Source: Sandaracinaceae bacterium (GTDB taxonomy: Bacteria; Myxococcota_A; Polyangia; Polyangiales; Sandaracinaceae). Taken from it: a stretch of 64,000 nucleotides of DNA. Of the stretch, positions 7,836-17,575 are shown one piece after another. The DNA lies in assembly GCA_040218145.1 (NCBI GenBank), contig JAVJQK010000122.1:62001-126000 (forward strand), given 5' to 3'. Positions within the stretch are counted from its first letter, which is position 1. Every line of letters starts with the position of its first letter. The translations under genes and the position numbers were made by a program. Below the pieces are notes generated by a model. The model saw only the letters and a program-made list of their open reading frames with translations, did not search any database and was not told the DNA's origin.

Positions 7836-9404
7836 TCATCTCCCGAGGAGCGGGAGGTCGCCCACCACGGGCAGCCCGGAGGGTGCGGCCGGTTCCTCCC
7901 GAGGAGCGGGTGCGGCGGAGGGCGCGGTTCCGGAGGGCGCCGTGTTCGACGGCGCCGTGTTCGAAGGCGCGCTGTTCGAGGGCGCTGTGTTCGAGGGCGC
8001 TGTGTCCGAGGGCGCTGTGTCGGTGTTCGAAGAAGCAGTGTCGGGCGGCGCGGGATCGGCTCGGCGGGTGGATGTCCCGCGCCGCGTCGGGCGCGCGCGG
8101 GGCGGCGACGGCGCAGGGACCTCGACCTCGACCGGCGGCTCGGCGGGCGGCTCGGCGGGGCCCCGAGGCTCGAGCGTGATGACGCGCGGCGGCGGCTCAT
8201 CGGTGAACGTGGTCTCGAAGGGCGCGTGGTCCTCCGCGGTCACGACCAGGGTGTGGGACGCGCCGTCGCGCGGGAGCTCCGTGTCCAGCGCGCCGACCCC
8301 GACCCCTTCCCCGTCGAGCACGATCTCCGCGTCGACCGGCGAGGTCGTGACCGACACCGCGTAGACGTCGTCTCCGTCGAAGAGCGACGCGATCGCCACC
8401 AGCGCGACCACGAGCGGCAGGCCGATGGCCACCCACATCACCGTGCCCGAGCCGCCGCGCGCGACGGTGGGCGCGTCGTCGTGGGGCTCCAGCGCCGCGC
8501 GGGTGGCGGGACCGGGTCCGCGCGGGTCGAGATCAGCGAACCGTGTCCGACCGGCGTCGGAGGCGTGCGGGAGGAGCGCGTCCGCGAGCTCGAGCGCGGT
8601 GGAGAAGCGCGCGTCCGGCTCGCGCGAGAGGCAACGCAGGATGATCTTCTCCAGCCCCTTCGAGAGCTGGGGCGCGAGCTCTCGCGGGGGCGTGAACTTG
8701 CCCTCCGAGACCGCGTGCAGCAGCGCGAGCGGGCGCTGCGCGCCTTCGAACGGGCGCCGCCCGGTCACGCACTCGTAGAGGATCACCCCCAGCGCGTAGA
8801 GGTCGGCGCGGTGGTCGACCTCGCGGGCCGCGTCGATCTGCTCGGGCGCCATGTAGGCCGGCGTGCCGAGCACCTCGGCCGTGGCCGTCAGCCCCATCGT
8901 CGCGTCCTGCAGCTTGCTGATGCCGAAGTCGACGACCTTGGGAGAGAAGGCCCCGGAGGGGAGCCGCGTGAGGAAGAGGTTCGACGGCTTGAGGTCGCGG
9001 TGCACGATGCCCGAACGGTGCGCGGCCTCGAGCGCCGCGGTGACGGGCAGGAGCAGGTCGACCGCGTCGCTCGGCTCGAACGCGCCGTGGCGGCGGAGGT
9101 GCTGGGCGAGGTCCTCTCCCTCGAGCAGCTCCATCACGAGGTACGCGTATCCGCGCTCGAAGCCCGCGTCGTGCACGCCGACGATGTGCGGGTGGCTCAC
9201 CTTCGCCACCGCGCGCCCCTCGCGGATCATGCGCTCGCGCGCCACCTCGCTGCGGCTCAGCCGGGGCTCGAGGACCTTGAGCGCCACCCGCCGCCGGAGC
9301 CGCTCGTGACGCGCCTCGTAGACCACGCCCATGCCGCCCTCGCCGAGCGTGCCCACGATCTCGTAGCTGCCGAGCCGCGCGCCGGCCGAGAGCGCCACCT
9401 CCAT
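7836..9404 (-). CDS. Membrane Ser/Thr kinase with PEGA-type extracytoplasmic domain
   Basis: A 522-residue kinase. The N-terminal domain has GEGGMGVVYE (21-30), ALK (Lys43), HRDLKPSN (135-142), DFG (159-161) and GTPAYMAPEQ (180-189). A membrane segment follows (about 321-342, VMWVAIGLPLVVALVAIASL). Then comes a PEGA-like repeat (VSVTTSPVDAEIVLDGEGVG) and a Pro/Ser/Thr-rich tail with repeated APSNT units (about 455-500). The kinase is therefore cytoplasmic and the PEGA part lies outside. The ATG at 9404 follows the non-coding stretch; longer versions begin with implausible Arg-rich sequence. Confidence 0.92.
   Translation of the reverse strand: MEVALSAGARLGSYEIVGTLGEGGMGVVYEARHERLRRRVALKVLEPRLSRSEVARERMIREGRAVAKVSHPHIVGVHDAGFERGYAYLVMELLEGEDLAQHLRRHGAFEPSDAVDLLLPVTAALEAAHRSGIVHRDLKPSNLFLTRLPSGAFSPKVVDFGISKLQDATMGLTATAEVLGTPAYMAPEQIDAAREVDHRADLYALGVILYECVTGRRPFEGAQRPLALLHAVSEGKFTPPRELAPQLSKGLEKIILRCLSREPDARFSTALELADALLPHASDAGRTRFADLDPRGPGPATRAALEPHDDAPTVARGGSGTVMWVAIGLPLVVALVAIASLFDGDDVYAVSVTTSPVDAEIVLDGEGVGVGALDTELPRDGASHTLVVTAEDHAPFETTFTDEPPPRVITLEPRGPAEPPAEPPVEVEVPAPSPPRARPTRRGTSTRRADPAPPDTASSNTDTAPSDTAPSNTAPSNSAPSNTAPSNTAPSGTAPSAAPAPREEPAAPSGLPVVGDLPLLGR
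7936..8025 (-). repeat. 15-bp in-frame tandem repeat in kinase tail
   Basis: Six units of the type GGCGCTGTGTTCGAG start at 7936, 7951, 7966, 7981, 7996 and 8011. They encode five-residue APSNT/APSDT repeats in the tail of the kinase. The unit length is a multiple of three, so copy-number change would alter tail length without frameshift. Confidence 0.8.
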
Positions 9405-9460
9405 CGCTCGACGATACACGAACCGGGGTCGACGGTGCGCCCCCGGGGCTCGCCGGACCG

Positions 9461-9712
9461 TCAGTCCTGATCGTCGCCGGTGACGTCGACCTCGACCACC
9501 GCGTCGTCCGCCTCGACGATGGCGTCGTCGGGCACGCGCTCGAGCCACTGCACCGCGAGCGGGTAGGTTCGGTCTCCGAAGTCCACCTCGACCAATCCGT
9601 CGGGGGTCGCGCCGAGCACGGTGCCCACGAGCACGCGCGCGTAGTGCGGCAAGGTCAGGGGGCAGTTGGGGGAGACCCGCACGCGGGCGCCGATCTCGTA
9701 TTCGGTGGACAC
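9461..9712 (-). CDS. Small acidic hypothetical protein
   Basis: An 83-residue protein starting with GTG. The middle reads as a small beta-barrel (ARVRVSPNCPL, ARVLVGTVLGAT, GLVEVDFGDRTYPL), similar in style to KOW/SH3-like nucleic-acid or ribosome-associated modules, followed by an acidic tail (DDAVVEVDVTGDDQD). It is divergent from asnS with only 65 bp between. No family is assigned. Codon use matches the neighbours, supporting a real gene. Confidence 0.5.
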   Translation of the reverse strand: MSTEYEIGARVRVSPNCPLTLPHYARVLVGTVLGATPDGLVEVDFGDRTYPLAVQWLERVPDDAIVEADDAVVEVDVTGDDQD

Positions 9713-9777
9713 GCCCCGATCCTGACAGCGCGCAGGGGGGGCGTCACGTTTTCGAGCGGACGTGCTAAGGAGCGCCC

Positions 9778-11172
<1,395 letters not shown>

Positions 11173-11191
11173 GCTCGCCGTCCCCCCCGGC

Positions 11192-12097
11192 TCATCGGCG
11201 GAGCATGCGCCGCTCGGCCTCGCAGCCGGACGCGCGATCGAGGTCGGCGAGCACGGCGTGGAGCGCGAGCAGCGCGAGGTCTTCGTCGGAGGCGTCGCTC
11301 CACGGATAGCGGAAGGGCGGCGTGCCCCAGTACATCGTGCGGTCGCCGAGGGTGGTCGGCGGCGCCTGACCGGAGAGGACGGCCCACTCGCCGAGCGTGC
11401 CGGACGCGGCGAGCTCTCTCTGCACCGCCTCGCGACCCAGCGTGTACCAGAGGGCGTCCAGGCCGTAGCGCTCGGGCGTGCTCTCGAGGGGGACCCGGCC
11501 CTCACAGCGCCGCTCCTGGTGCTCGGCGTCGTAGGCGCGCACGACGTAGCGACCGTCCGGCTCCAGCCGCAGCTCGCCACCGCCGTGGAGCACGACGGGG
11601 GCCGGAGGCATCGGCGTCGCGACCGGCTCGATGGGCGCGCACGAGGCGTCGTCGAGGCGCAACTCGAGCTGCGCGAGCTGCGCGGCCAGCGGATCCTCGT
11701 CCGGGCACGCGCAGACGTCGCGGCCGGCGTCGCTCCCGTCCTGGCCGGTCCAGCGGACGATCCACGTCCCGCTCTCGTCGCCGTCTCCGCCGCCAGGCCC
11801 GTCGAGCAGCGGCCCCACCCTCTTGGCCTCGACGAGCCCGAGCTCGACGGTGCAGCGCTCGAACCGCGGCTGGGCCCCCGAGGCGAGGCGGTGCAGCTCG
11901 AGCACGCGACCCTGCAGCCGGTAGGAGGGCTGCTCGTGATCGGCGGCGCTCGAGCCGGGGAAGCTCGCGCGCTCCCACCGGACCTCGGCCACCGCGGCGA
12001 CCTCGTCTTTGGGGAGATCGGCCCGCGGAGGCGGCGCGGGCGGAGGCGTGACCGAGCAGCCGACGAGCAAGAGCAATAGGCTGCCGCGGGGGAGCAC
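11192..12097 (-). CDS. Lipoprotein of unknown function
   Basis: A 301-residue protein with a short signal peptide and lipobox (LLLLLVGC), so it is likely lipid-anchored at Cys14. Several Cys residues (CTV, CAC, SCAP, RRCEG, GCEA) could form disulfides. The body lacks repeats or catalytic motifs I recognise. The final part (WSDASDEDLALLALHAVLADLDR) is helical. It converges on asnS with a gap of 19 bp. Confidence 0.6.
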   Translation of the reverse strand: MLPRGSLLLLLVGCSVTPPPAPPPRADLPKDEVAAVAEVRWERASFPGSSAADHEQPSYRLQGRVLELHRLASGAQPRFERCTVELGLVEAKRVGPLLDGPGGGDGDESGTWIVRWTGQDGSDAGRDVCACPDEDPLAAQLAQLELRLDDASCAPIEPVATPMPPAPVVLHGGGELRLEPDGRYVVRAYDAEHQERRCEGRVPLESTPERYGLDALWYTLGREAVQRELAASGTLGEWAVLSGQAPPTTLGDRTMYWGTPPFRYPWSDASDEDLALLALHAVLADLDRASGCEAERRMLRR

Positions 12098-12176
12098 CCA
12101 CGCACGCTACCAGACGCGGCGGGCGAGTCGGCGGCGAGGCGACGCGACCTCGGCCTCGTGAGAGGAACCTGGCGGC

Positions 12177-12725
12177 TCACGGCTCCGCGCCGGCGGGGCC
12201 TTGCGGATCTCCCAGGTCTTCAGCCGCGGCCGGCGGCTCCTCCGGCGTGGCTGGCGAAGCGGCCTCCTGCTCACCGTCCACCACCGCCGGCTCCACCGGG
12301 GCGGGTGGCGCCTGCGACGCGCGCTCGTGGCCAGCCGTCTCGTCGTCGATCGGCTCGTCCGCCGGGCGCACGGGCGGCAGCGGCGCGTCCACCGCGCCGA
12401 TGACGGTGAGGAACGCCAGCACCGACTCCATGTCTTCGTCCGAGAGGTACTCGTCTCGGATGGCGGGCATCGCGCGGTTGCCCTCGCGGATCTGCCGCCG
12501 CATCTGCGCCGGAGACCAGCGGTAGCCCTCCGGGCTCACCCGGCCCGCGTGACAGGGGACGCAGAACGTTCGAAAGACCTGCCCTCCACGCTCGATGTCC
12601 CTGGAGCGCAGGGGCCCGGCGTAGCTCGCGACGGCGGCAGCCTGGTTGCCGCCACAAGACGTAGTCAGCCCGATCGCCATCACGAGGCTCGCGCCCAAGA
12701 GACCCCTCGACCCCTGAATCCTCAT
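12177..12725 (-). CDS. Lipid-anchored mono-haem cytochrome c
   Basis: A 182-residue protein with signal peptide and lipobox (GLTTSC, Cys24), one haem c attachment site CVPCH (55-59), and a plausible axial methionine in GNRAMPAI (Met86), followed by the DEYLSDEDMESVLAFL helix typical of class I cytochromes c. The C-terminal 70 residues are a Pro/Glu/Ala-rich low-complexity tail. It probably carries electrons at the periplasmic face. The ATG at 12725 is preferred over an in-frame TTG at 12743 because it leaves a normal signal peptide. Confidence 0.85.
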   Translation of the reverse strand: MRIQGSRGLLGASLVMAIGLTTSCGGNQAAAVASYAGPLRSRDIERGGQVFRTFCVPCHAGRVSPEGYRWSPAQMRRQIREGNRAMPAIRDEYLSDEDMESVLAFLTVIGAVDAPLPPVRPADEPIDDETAGHERASQAPPAPVEPAVVDGEQEAASPATPEEPPAAAEDLGDPQGPAGAEP

Positions 12726-12915
12726 CGCCCCCCCGGTACGCAAGGTACCTCAGCGCGCCGCCCGGAGACGAGCCCGCGCGTCGATTCTCGGGCGCGCCCC
12801 GCGCTACCACGATCGACAGCCTCACTGCGGCTGGGGAGAACGACGAACGACGAGGATCGTCCCCGAAGGCGCCCGCCCCTTGACCCGGCGCGGGGCGCGG
12901 TGCGACCACGAGAGC

Positions 12916-13887
12916 ATGCGCGCGATCCAGATCCAGCGGACCGGTGGACCCGAGGTGCTCGAGCTCGTCGACGTCGAGCTGCCGCCGCCCGGGCCGGGCG
13001 AGGCCACGGTCCGACACACGGCGATCGGGGTGAACCTGATCGACACCTACCATCGGAGCGGGCTCTACTCGCTGCCGGGCCTCCCGCACGGGCTCGGCAC
13101 CGAGGCCGCGGGGATCGTCGAGGCGGTGGGCGAGGGGGTCGAGATCCCGCTCGGGAGGCGCGTGGTGTACTTCCAGGGACCGCCGAGCTCCTACGCGGAG
13201 GCGCGGAACGTCCCCGCCGACCGGCTGGTGCGCATCCCCGACGCGGTGGGAGACGTGGTCGCGGCGGCCGCGCTCCTCAAGGGCATGACGGTCGAGTACC
13301 TGATCCGACGCACCTTCGCGGTCCAGCCCGGGATGACCGTGCTGTTCCACGCCGCGGCGGGTGGGGTCGGCACGATCGCCTGCCAGTGGCTCTCGCACCT
13401 CGGCGCGACCGTGATCGGCACCGTCTCGACCGAGGCGAAGGCGGAGCACGCGAGGAAGAACGGCTGCGCGCACCCGATCCTCTACACGCAAGAGGACTTC
13501 GTGGAGCGCGTCCGCGCGATCACCGACGGTGCGGGCGTGCCCGTGGTCTACGACAGCGTCGGCAAGGACACCTTCGACGGGTCGCTCGATTGCCTCGCCC
13601 CACGCGGCATGCTCGTGGCGTTCGGCAACGCGTCGGGCAAGCCCGGGCCGTTCGATCCGATGCGGCTCGTGGAGAAGGGCTCGCTCTTCCTCACGCGGGC
13701 CTCCCTCTTCCACTACGTCGCGGCCCAGGAGGAGCTCGCGGCGAGCGCGAAGGCCCTCTTCGACGTCATCGCGAGCGGCGCGGTCAAGATCCACATCGGC
13801 CAGCAGTTCACGCTCGAGGACGCCCGCGCCTGCCATGAGGCGCTCGAGTCACGCCAGACCGTCGGCTCGACGCTGCTCGTGCCTTGA
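12916..13887 (+). CDS. NADPH:quinone oxidoreductase (zeta-crystallin type)
   Basis: A 323-residue member of the medium-chain dehydrogenase family without zinc ligands. It has the GroES-like N-terminal domain (RTGGPEVLELVDVELPPPGPGE), the quinone reductase segment GLGTEAAGIVEAVGEGV, and the NADPH-binding AAAGGVGTIACQW motif. It probably reduces quinones or enones with NADPH in the cytoplasm. The ATG at 12916 (MRAIQIQRTGG) fits the family start; an upstream start at 12880 would add only Arg-rich sequence. Confidence 0.9.
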   Translation: MRAIQIQRTGGPEVLELVDVELPPPGPGEATVRHTAIGVNLIDTYHRSGLYSLPGLPHGLGTEAAGIVEAVGEGVEIPLGRRVVYFQGPPSSYAEARNVPADRLVRIPDAVGDVVAAAALLKGMTVEYLIRRTFAVQPGMTVLFHAAAGGVGTIACQWLSHLGATVIGTVSTEAKAEHARKNGCAHPILYTQEDFVERVRAITDGAGVPVVYDSVGKDTFDGSLDCLAPRGMLVAFGNASGKPGPFDPMRLVEKGSLFLTRASLFHYVAAQEELAASAKALFDVIASGAVKIHIGQQFTLEDARACHEALESRQTVGSTLLVP

Positions 13888-13921
13888 GCCGGTCCCGATC
13901 CGCCGCCGGGGAGGGGAGATC

Positions 13922-14212
13922 GTGTCCCGTTCGGCGTACTCTCGCGTCGTGCTGGCCTTCGTCGTCGAGATCGCGGCCTTGCTCGCTGCGACCGTCGGCG
14001 GCTCGATCTGGTGGCGCGCCCGGCGCGGGGTGAGCCGGTGGCTCGGCGTGGTACCCCTCGCCGCCTATGTGCTCACGCAAGCTTCACTGCACCTGCTCAC
14101 CGACGTCGACACCTTCGCTCCCGCCTACCCGTGGGCGCTCGGCGCCATGGGCCTGGCCGGCGTGGCCGGGGTCGCGCTGGGCGTTCGCGGGGCCCGACCC
14201 GACGTCTCGTGA
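13922..14212 (+). CDS. Small integral membrane protein, 96 aa
   Basis: A GTG start at 13922 with GGGGAGGGGAG just upstream. The protein has three hydrophobic segments (about 8-27, 39-58 and 70-88). The first carries a buried Glu (FVVEIAALLAATVGG). Size and layout recall small multidrug-resistance or UPF0060-type proteins, but it has one segment fewer than YnfA and the similarity is weak. It follows the oxidoreductase by 34 bp and may be co-transcribed. Confidence 0.6.
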   Translation: MSRSAYSRVVLAFVVEIAALLAATVGGSIWWRARRGVSRWLGVVPLAAYVLTQASLHLLTDVDTFAPAYPWALGAMGLAGVAGVALGVRGARPDVS

Positions 14213-14249
14213 CGCTTCGAGGCGACGCCCGGGGCCCGCGCGCAGGCGA

Positions 14250-14666
14250 TCAGGAGGCGCCGCGGGCGTTGCCGACCGCGTTGGACAGCGCGCCCTGGAA
14301 GACCGCGGGGTCAGAGTAGATCCGCATCTTGTCGCCGAGCTCCGCGAACTCCCGGACGAAGTCGGCGGTGAGCTGCACGAAGCGGCTCGCGGTCAACATG
14401 CTCGCGTGACGCAGGCGGTCGCGATGCCGACCGAGCCACCGCGCCCACTCGCTGCTGACGTCGACCGAGGGACCTCGCGCGCCGCTCGCGTCGATGAAGA
14501 GCTCGACCAGGCCCGCGCCGTCGAGCAGAGGCGCGAGCGCCTCGAACGGAGCCTGCCCGAGCTCGCCCACGTCGGTCCCGGTGATGGTGACGAGCACGAC
14601 CCCGGGCGCGAGCCCGTCGATCACCATCGTGCAGTGCAGCCCCTCGAGGCGAGTCTCCGTCATCAT
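14250..14666 (-). CDS. Hypothetical protein with STAS/SpoIIAA-like pattern
   Basis: About 138 residues from the ATG pair at 14661-14666. The sequence LHCTMVIDGLAPGVVLVTITGTDVGE, then VELFIDASGA with a following amphipathic helix, resembles the alternating strands and helices of STAS or SpoIIAA-like proteins. Such proteins often act in phospho-dependent partner switching. No phosphorylated Ser motif is certain. The 41-bp repeat array begins just upstream of the gene, so the array lies in its 5' region. Confidence 0.55.
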   Translation of the reverse strand: MMTETRLEGLHCTMVIDGLAPGVVLVTITGTDVGELGQAPFEALAPLLDGAGLVELFIDASGARGPSVDVSSEWARWLGRHRDRLRHASMLTASRFVQLTADFVREFAELGDKMRIYSDPAVFQGALSNAVGNARGAS

Positions 14667-14709
14667 CGAAAGCGGTGCCACGAGTGGAGCCGACTGTCCA
14701 CACGGGGTG

Positions 14710-14996
14710 AGTGGCCGCAGCGCCGAGACCGAGATCGGTTGCGGATCCACGGAGTTTTCAGCGCCGAAAGTGAGATTGATACCGAGTTGGCGGAGTTTTC
14801 AGCGCGGAAGGGTCATGCGGTTGCGATCTCGCGGAGTTTCCAGCGCCGACGGTCCGATCCCTGGTGTTCGAGCGGAGTTTCCAGCGTCCAGTTGATATGA
14901 TCTATCAACTGGGCGGAGTTCCCAGCGCCAAGACGCAAGCAGTTTCCGTTTCGCCGCAGTTTCCAGCGTTGAAGCGCAATCGAGCACAGATCGTTC
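14710..14996. repeat. Interspaced array: 13-bp motif at exact 41-bp period
   Basis: Six copies of GGAGTTTYCAGCG start at 14751, 14792, 14833, 14874, 14915 and 14956, always 41 bp apart. A weak seventh match (CAGCGCCGA in register) starts at 14710. Most copies are preceded by GC. The 28 bp between motifs differ in every unit. The spacer of unit 4 holds a perfect palindrome (CCAGTTGATA, 5-nt loop, TATCAACTGG). The period is not a multiple of three and no frame stays open, so it is not a coding repeat. It resembles a miniature CRISPR or guide array, or phased binding sites (41 bp is close to four helical turns). No cas gene is in the window. Confidence 0.9.
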
Positions 14997-15187
14997 TCGG
15001 TGCACGTCCTCGATCCGATGGGCCTGTGACGCCCAATGGCCTTCCATGCGTCGTGCAGCTCCCCTCGAGAGCTCCTCTGCCGATCGGGATGTGACCCCTC
15101 GAGGATGACGGAAGCGCACGACGGTCCCCGGCGAGATGACGCCGCTGCACGAGTAGCGGAGCTCGGCGCCCGTGTCATTCTCACGCC
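14997..15187. other. Intergenic region after the 41-bp array
   Basis: Between the last array unit and the sugar-transferase start I see no gene, no further repeat copy at the expected 41-bp positions and no clear terminator. Together with the array, the gene-free stretch 14667-15187 is 521 bp, long for this window. Confidence 0.5.
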
Positions 15188-15808
15188 GTGAACCGTCGCA
15201 CCCTGGACCTCGTGCTCGCGGGCGGCGCGGCCGGCTTCTTTCTGCCGGTTCAGCTGGCCGCGGCGGCGCTCATCCGCCTCGAGGACGGCGACCCCGCGAT
15301 CTTCCGCCAGGAGCGGCTCGGCAGAGGCCGGGTGCCCTTCGTCGTGCCCAAGCTCCGCACCATGCGGGACGGCGAGGTGACCCGGGTCGGGCGGTGGCTC
15401 CGGGCGACGGGGCTCGACGAGACGCCGCAGTTCCTCTGCGTGCTGCGCGGCGACATGGCGATCGTGGGGCCGCGCCCGCTGACCGCCGCGGACGTCGCCC
15501 GCCTCGGCTGGACGGATCCGGCGCACGACGCGCGCTTCGACGTCGCGCCGGGAATCACCGGCCTCGCGCAGGTCCTCGGTGGGGTGAGCGCGCGGCACTC
15601 GCGGGCGCTGGACGCGCTCTACGCGCGACGCGCCTCGGTGCGGCTCGATCTGTGGTTGATCGGCGTGTCGTTCGCCATGAACGTCGCCGGGAAGGAGCGC
15701 GTCCGGAGCTGGTTGAGGCGCGGCCCGCGACCGCTGGGCCGCCCCGCGCGACCGCTCGAGAGGTGGGCGGCAACGATCGCGCGCGCCGGGGTGTCCCAAC
15801 CCCGATGA
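15188..15808 (+). CDS. Undecaprenyl-phosphate sugar (phospho)transferase
   Basis: A 206-residue bacterial sugar transferase of the PglC/WcaJ catalytic-core type. It transfers a sugar-1-phosphate to a polyprenyl phosphate to start glycan synthesis at the inner membrane. Visible features are one N-terminal hydrophobic re-entrant segment (10-30), the KLRTM motif, and LRGDMAIVGPRPL with the preceding DETPQFL. It lacks the extra N-terminal transmembrane bundle of WbaP/WcaJ. The start is GTG. Its stop overlaps the start of the radical SAM gene by four bases (ATGA), so the two are translationally coupled. Confidence 0.9.
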   Translation: MNRRTLDLVLAGGAAGFFLPVQLAAAALIRLEDGDPAIFRQERLGRGRVPFVVPKLRTMRDGEVTRVGRWLRATGLDETPQFLCVLRGDMAIVGPRPLTAADVARLGWTDPAHDARFDVAPGITGLAQVLGGVSARHSRALDALYARRASVRLDLWLIGVSFAMNVAGKERVRSWLRRGPRPLGRPARPLERWAATIARAGVSQPR

Positions 15809-17355
15809 CGATCTCGCCCGAAGCCCCGTTCCGCGAGCACGTGCGCCCGCGCCCCCTCCCTCGCCCCTTCCGGGAGCCGCCCCCGCTGCCGCGCGGGACC
15901 GGACGGCCCGGACGCAAGACCGCGCTCCTCATCAACCCGTTCTACCCGAAGGATCCGCACGCCAGCTTCGGCAAGCACGTGCTGACCCCGACCCTCGCGC
16001 TCACCAGCGTGGCCGGGGCGACGCCGGCCGACTGGGAGGTGGCCTACTGGGACGAGAACCTGCTGAGCGGCCCCGCGCCGGCCGCCCCGCCCCCCGCGGT
16101 GGTGGGCATCACGGTGCACCTCACCTTCGCCGAGCGCGCCTTCGCGCTCGCGCGCGCCTACCGGGCGATGGGCTCGAAGGTCGTGCTCGGCGGGCTGCAC
16201 GTGATCTCGTGCCCCGAGGAGTGCGCGCCGCACGCGGACGCGCTGGCCATCGGCGACGGCGTGCAGCTCTGGGGACGCATCCTCGACGACGCCGCGCACG
16301 ACCGGCTCGCGCCGCGCTACGAGGTGGACTTCCGGAGCGACTACGCGGCGGATCCCGCGCCGCGGCGAGACCTCTTGCCGCGCCGCGCCTTTCTCACCAC
16401 CACCAGCCTCAACGCGACCCGCGGATGTCACAACCGCTGCGGCTTCTGCTACCTCGCCACCGACGGGCTGCGCATGCCCTACCGGATGCGGGACCCGGCG
16501 CAGATCGCGCGCGAGATCGAGCAGGACGGCCAGCCTTACGTCGTCTTCACCGACAACAACCTGGGCTCCTCCAAGCGCTACTTGCACCGCCTGTGCGAAG
16601 CGCTGCGCCCTCTCGAGATCATCTGGAGCGCGGCGGTCACCATCGACGTGACCGATGACCCCTCGCTCGTCCGCGCGATGGCGCTGAGCGGCTGCACGGG
16701 CGTCTTCATCGGCTTCGAGAGCCTCTCGGGCGACAACCTCGACGACGCACGCAAGAAGACGCCGCGGCCCGAGGACTACGCGCGACGGGTGCGGCTGCTC
16801 CACGACCACGGCGTCCAGGTCAACGGCAGCTTCGTGGTCGGCTTCGATCACGACCGGCCGGGCTGCTTCGCCGAGCTGGCCGACTGGGTCGAGGACAACC
16901 GCCTCGAGAACGCCACCTATCACATCCTCACGCCCTACCCGCGCACGCCGCTCTTCCGGCAGCTCGAGGCCGAGGGGCGCATCCTGCACCGCGACTGGCG
17001 GCGCTACGACACCGCGCACGTCGTCTTCCAGCCCAAGCACCTGCGGCCCGACGAGCTGCAGCGCGGCTACGAGTGGCTCTACCAGCGGACCTTCAGCCCG
17101 TCGTCCATCTGGCGCCGGCGACCGGACGACCCGCGCGCGGTGCCGCCCTACCTGGCGATGGCCTACCTCTACAAGCGCTCGAACCCCCTCTGGCGCCTGC
17201 TGATCGAGAAGGACCTGACGCAGTGGGCCTGGAGACCGCTCGTGGAGTGGACGCGGCTGCGGCACGTGAGCCGGAGAGCGGAGCTCGCCGCGCGGCCGCT
17301 CGAGGGCGCGGTGACGAAGGTGCGCCTCCCGACCGTGGTGCACGCCAGCGTGTGA
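15805..17355 (+). CDS. B12-binding-type radical SAM enzyme
   Basis: A 516-residue class B-like radical SAM protein. The N-terminal 150 residues look like a cobalamin-binding Rossmann domain (ALLINPFYPKD, VVGITVHLTFAERA, VVLGGLHVISCPEE). The [4Fe-4S] motif is CHNRCGFC (Cys208, Cys212, Cys215), followed by VVFTDNNLGSSKRYL and GFESLSGDNL, as in HpnJ/BchE-like enzymes. It probably methylates or rearranges a lipid or glycan intermediate. It overlaps the sugar transferase by ATGA, so its substrate may belong to the same pathway. Confidence 0.88.
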   Translation: MTISPEAPFREHVRPRPLPRPFREPPPLPRGTGRPGRKTALLINPFYPKDPHASFGKHVLTPTLALTSVAGATPADWEVAYWDENLLSGPAPAAPPPAVVGITVHLTFAERAFALARAYRAMGSKVVLGGLHVISCPEECAPHADALAIGDGVQLWGRILDDAAHDRLAPRYEVDFRSDYAADPAPRRDLLPRRAFLTTTSLNATRGCHNRCGFCYLATDGLRMPYRMRDPAQIAREIEQDGQPYVVFTDNNLGSSKRYLHRLCEALRPLEIIWSAAVTIDVTDDPSLVRAMALSGCTGVFIGFESLSGDNLDDARKKTPRPEDYARRVRLLHDHGVQVNGSFVVGFDHDRPGCFAELADWVEDNRLENATYHILTPYPRTPLFRQLEAEGRILHRDWRRYDTAHVVFQPKHLRPDELQRGYEWLYQRTFSPSSIWRRRPDDPRAVPPYLAMAYLYKRSNPLWRLLIEKDLTQWAWRPLVEWTRLRHVSRRAELAARPLEGAVTKVRLPTVVHASV

Positions 17356-17575
17356 TCACGCCGCAGCCGCCTCCTCCGTCGTCGTCGGCACCTCGAGAGC
17401 GGTGCCACGCGCTCGACCCTTCCCCGTCCTCGTGGTTCGTGCTTCCGGTTCCCCGTTCCGGCGTCACTCACCACGAAGGGCTGGGGGCGTGCTAGGCTCG
17501 GTTCCGCTTACGCTGGCCGAATCCGCTGGTATCATCCAACCGGACCCCCGCCTCCTCTCACGATTGGAACCAACC

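Noticed and set aside
12725-12743. TTG at 12743 as the cytochrome start
   Set aside because: It adds six residues before a normal signal peptide with no better ribosome site. ATG at 12725 is preferred.
14710-14996. Calling the 41-bp array a CRISPR locus
   Set aside because: The constant part is only about 13-16 bp, shorter than typical CRISPR repeats, and no cas gene or leader is visible. I list it as a repeat with unknown role.
14751-15790. Long minus-strand open frame through the array
   Set aside because: The 41-bp period would shift the frame each unit, and the peptide it gives is Arg-rich with no domain. It is a GC-rich shadow frame.
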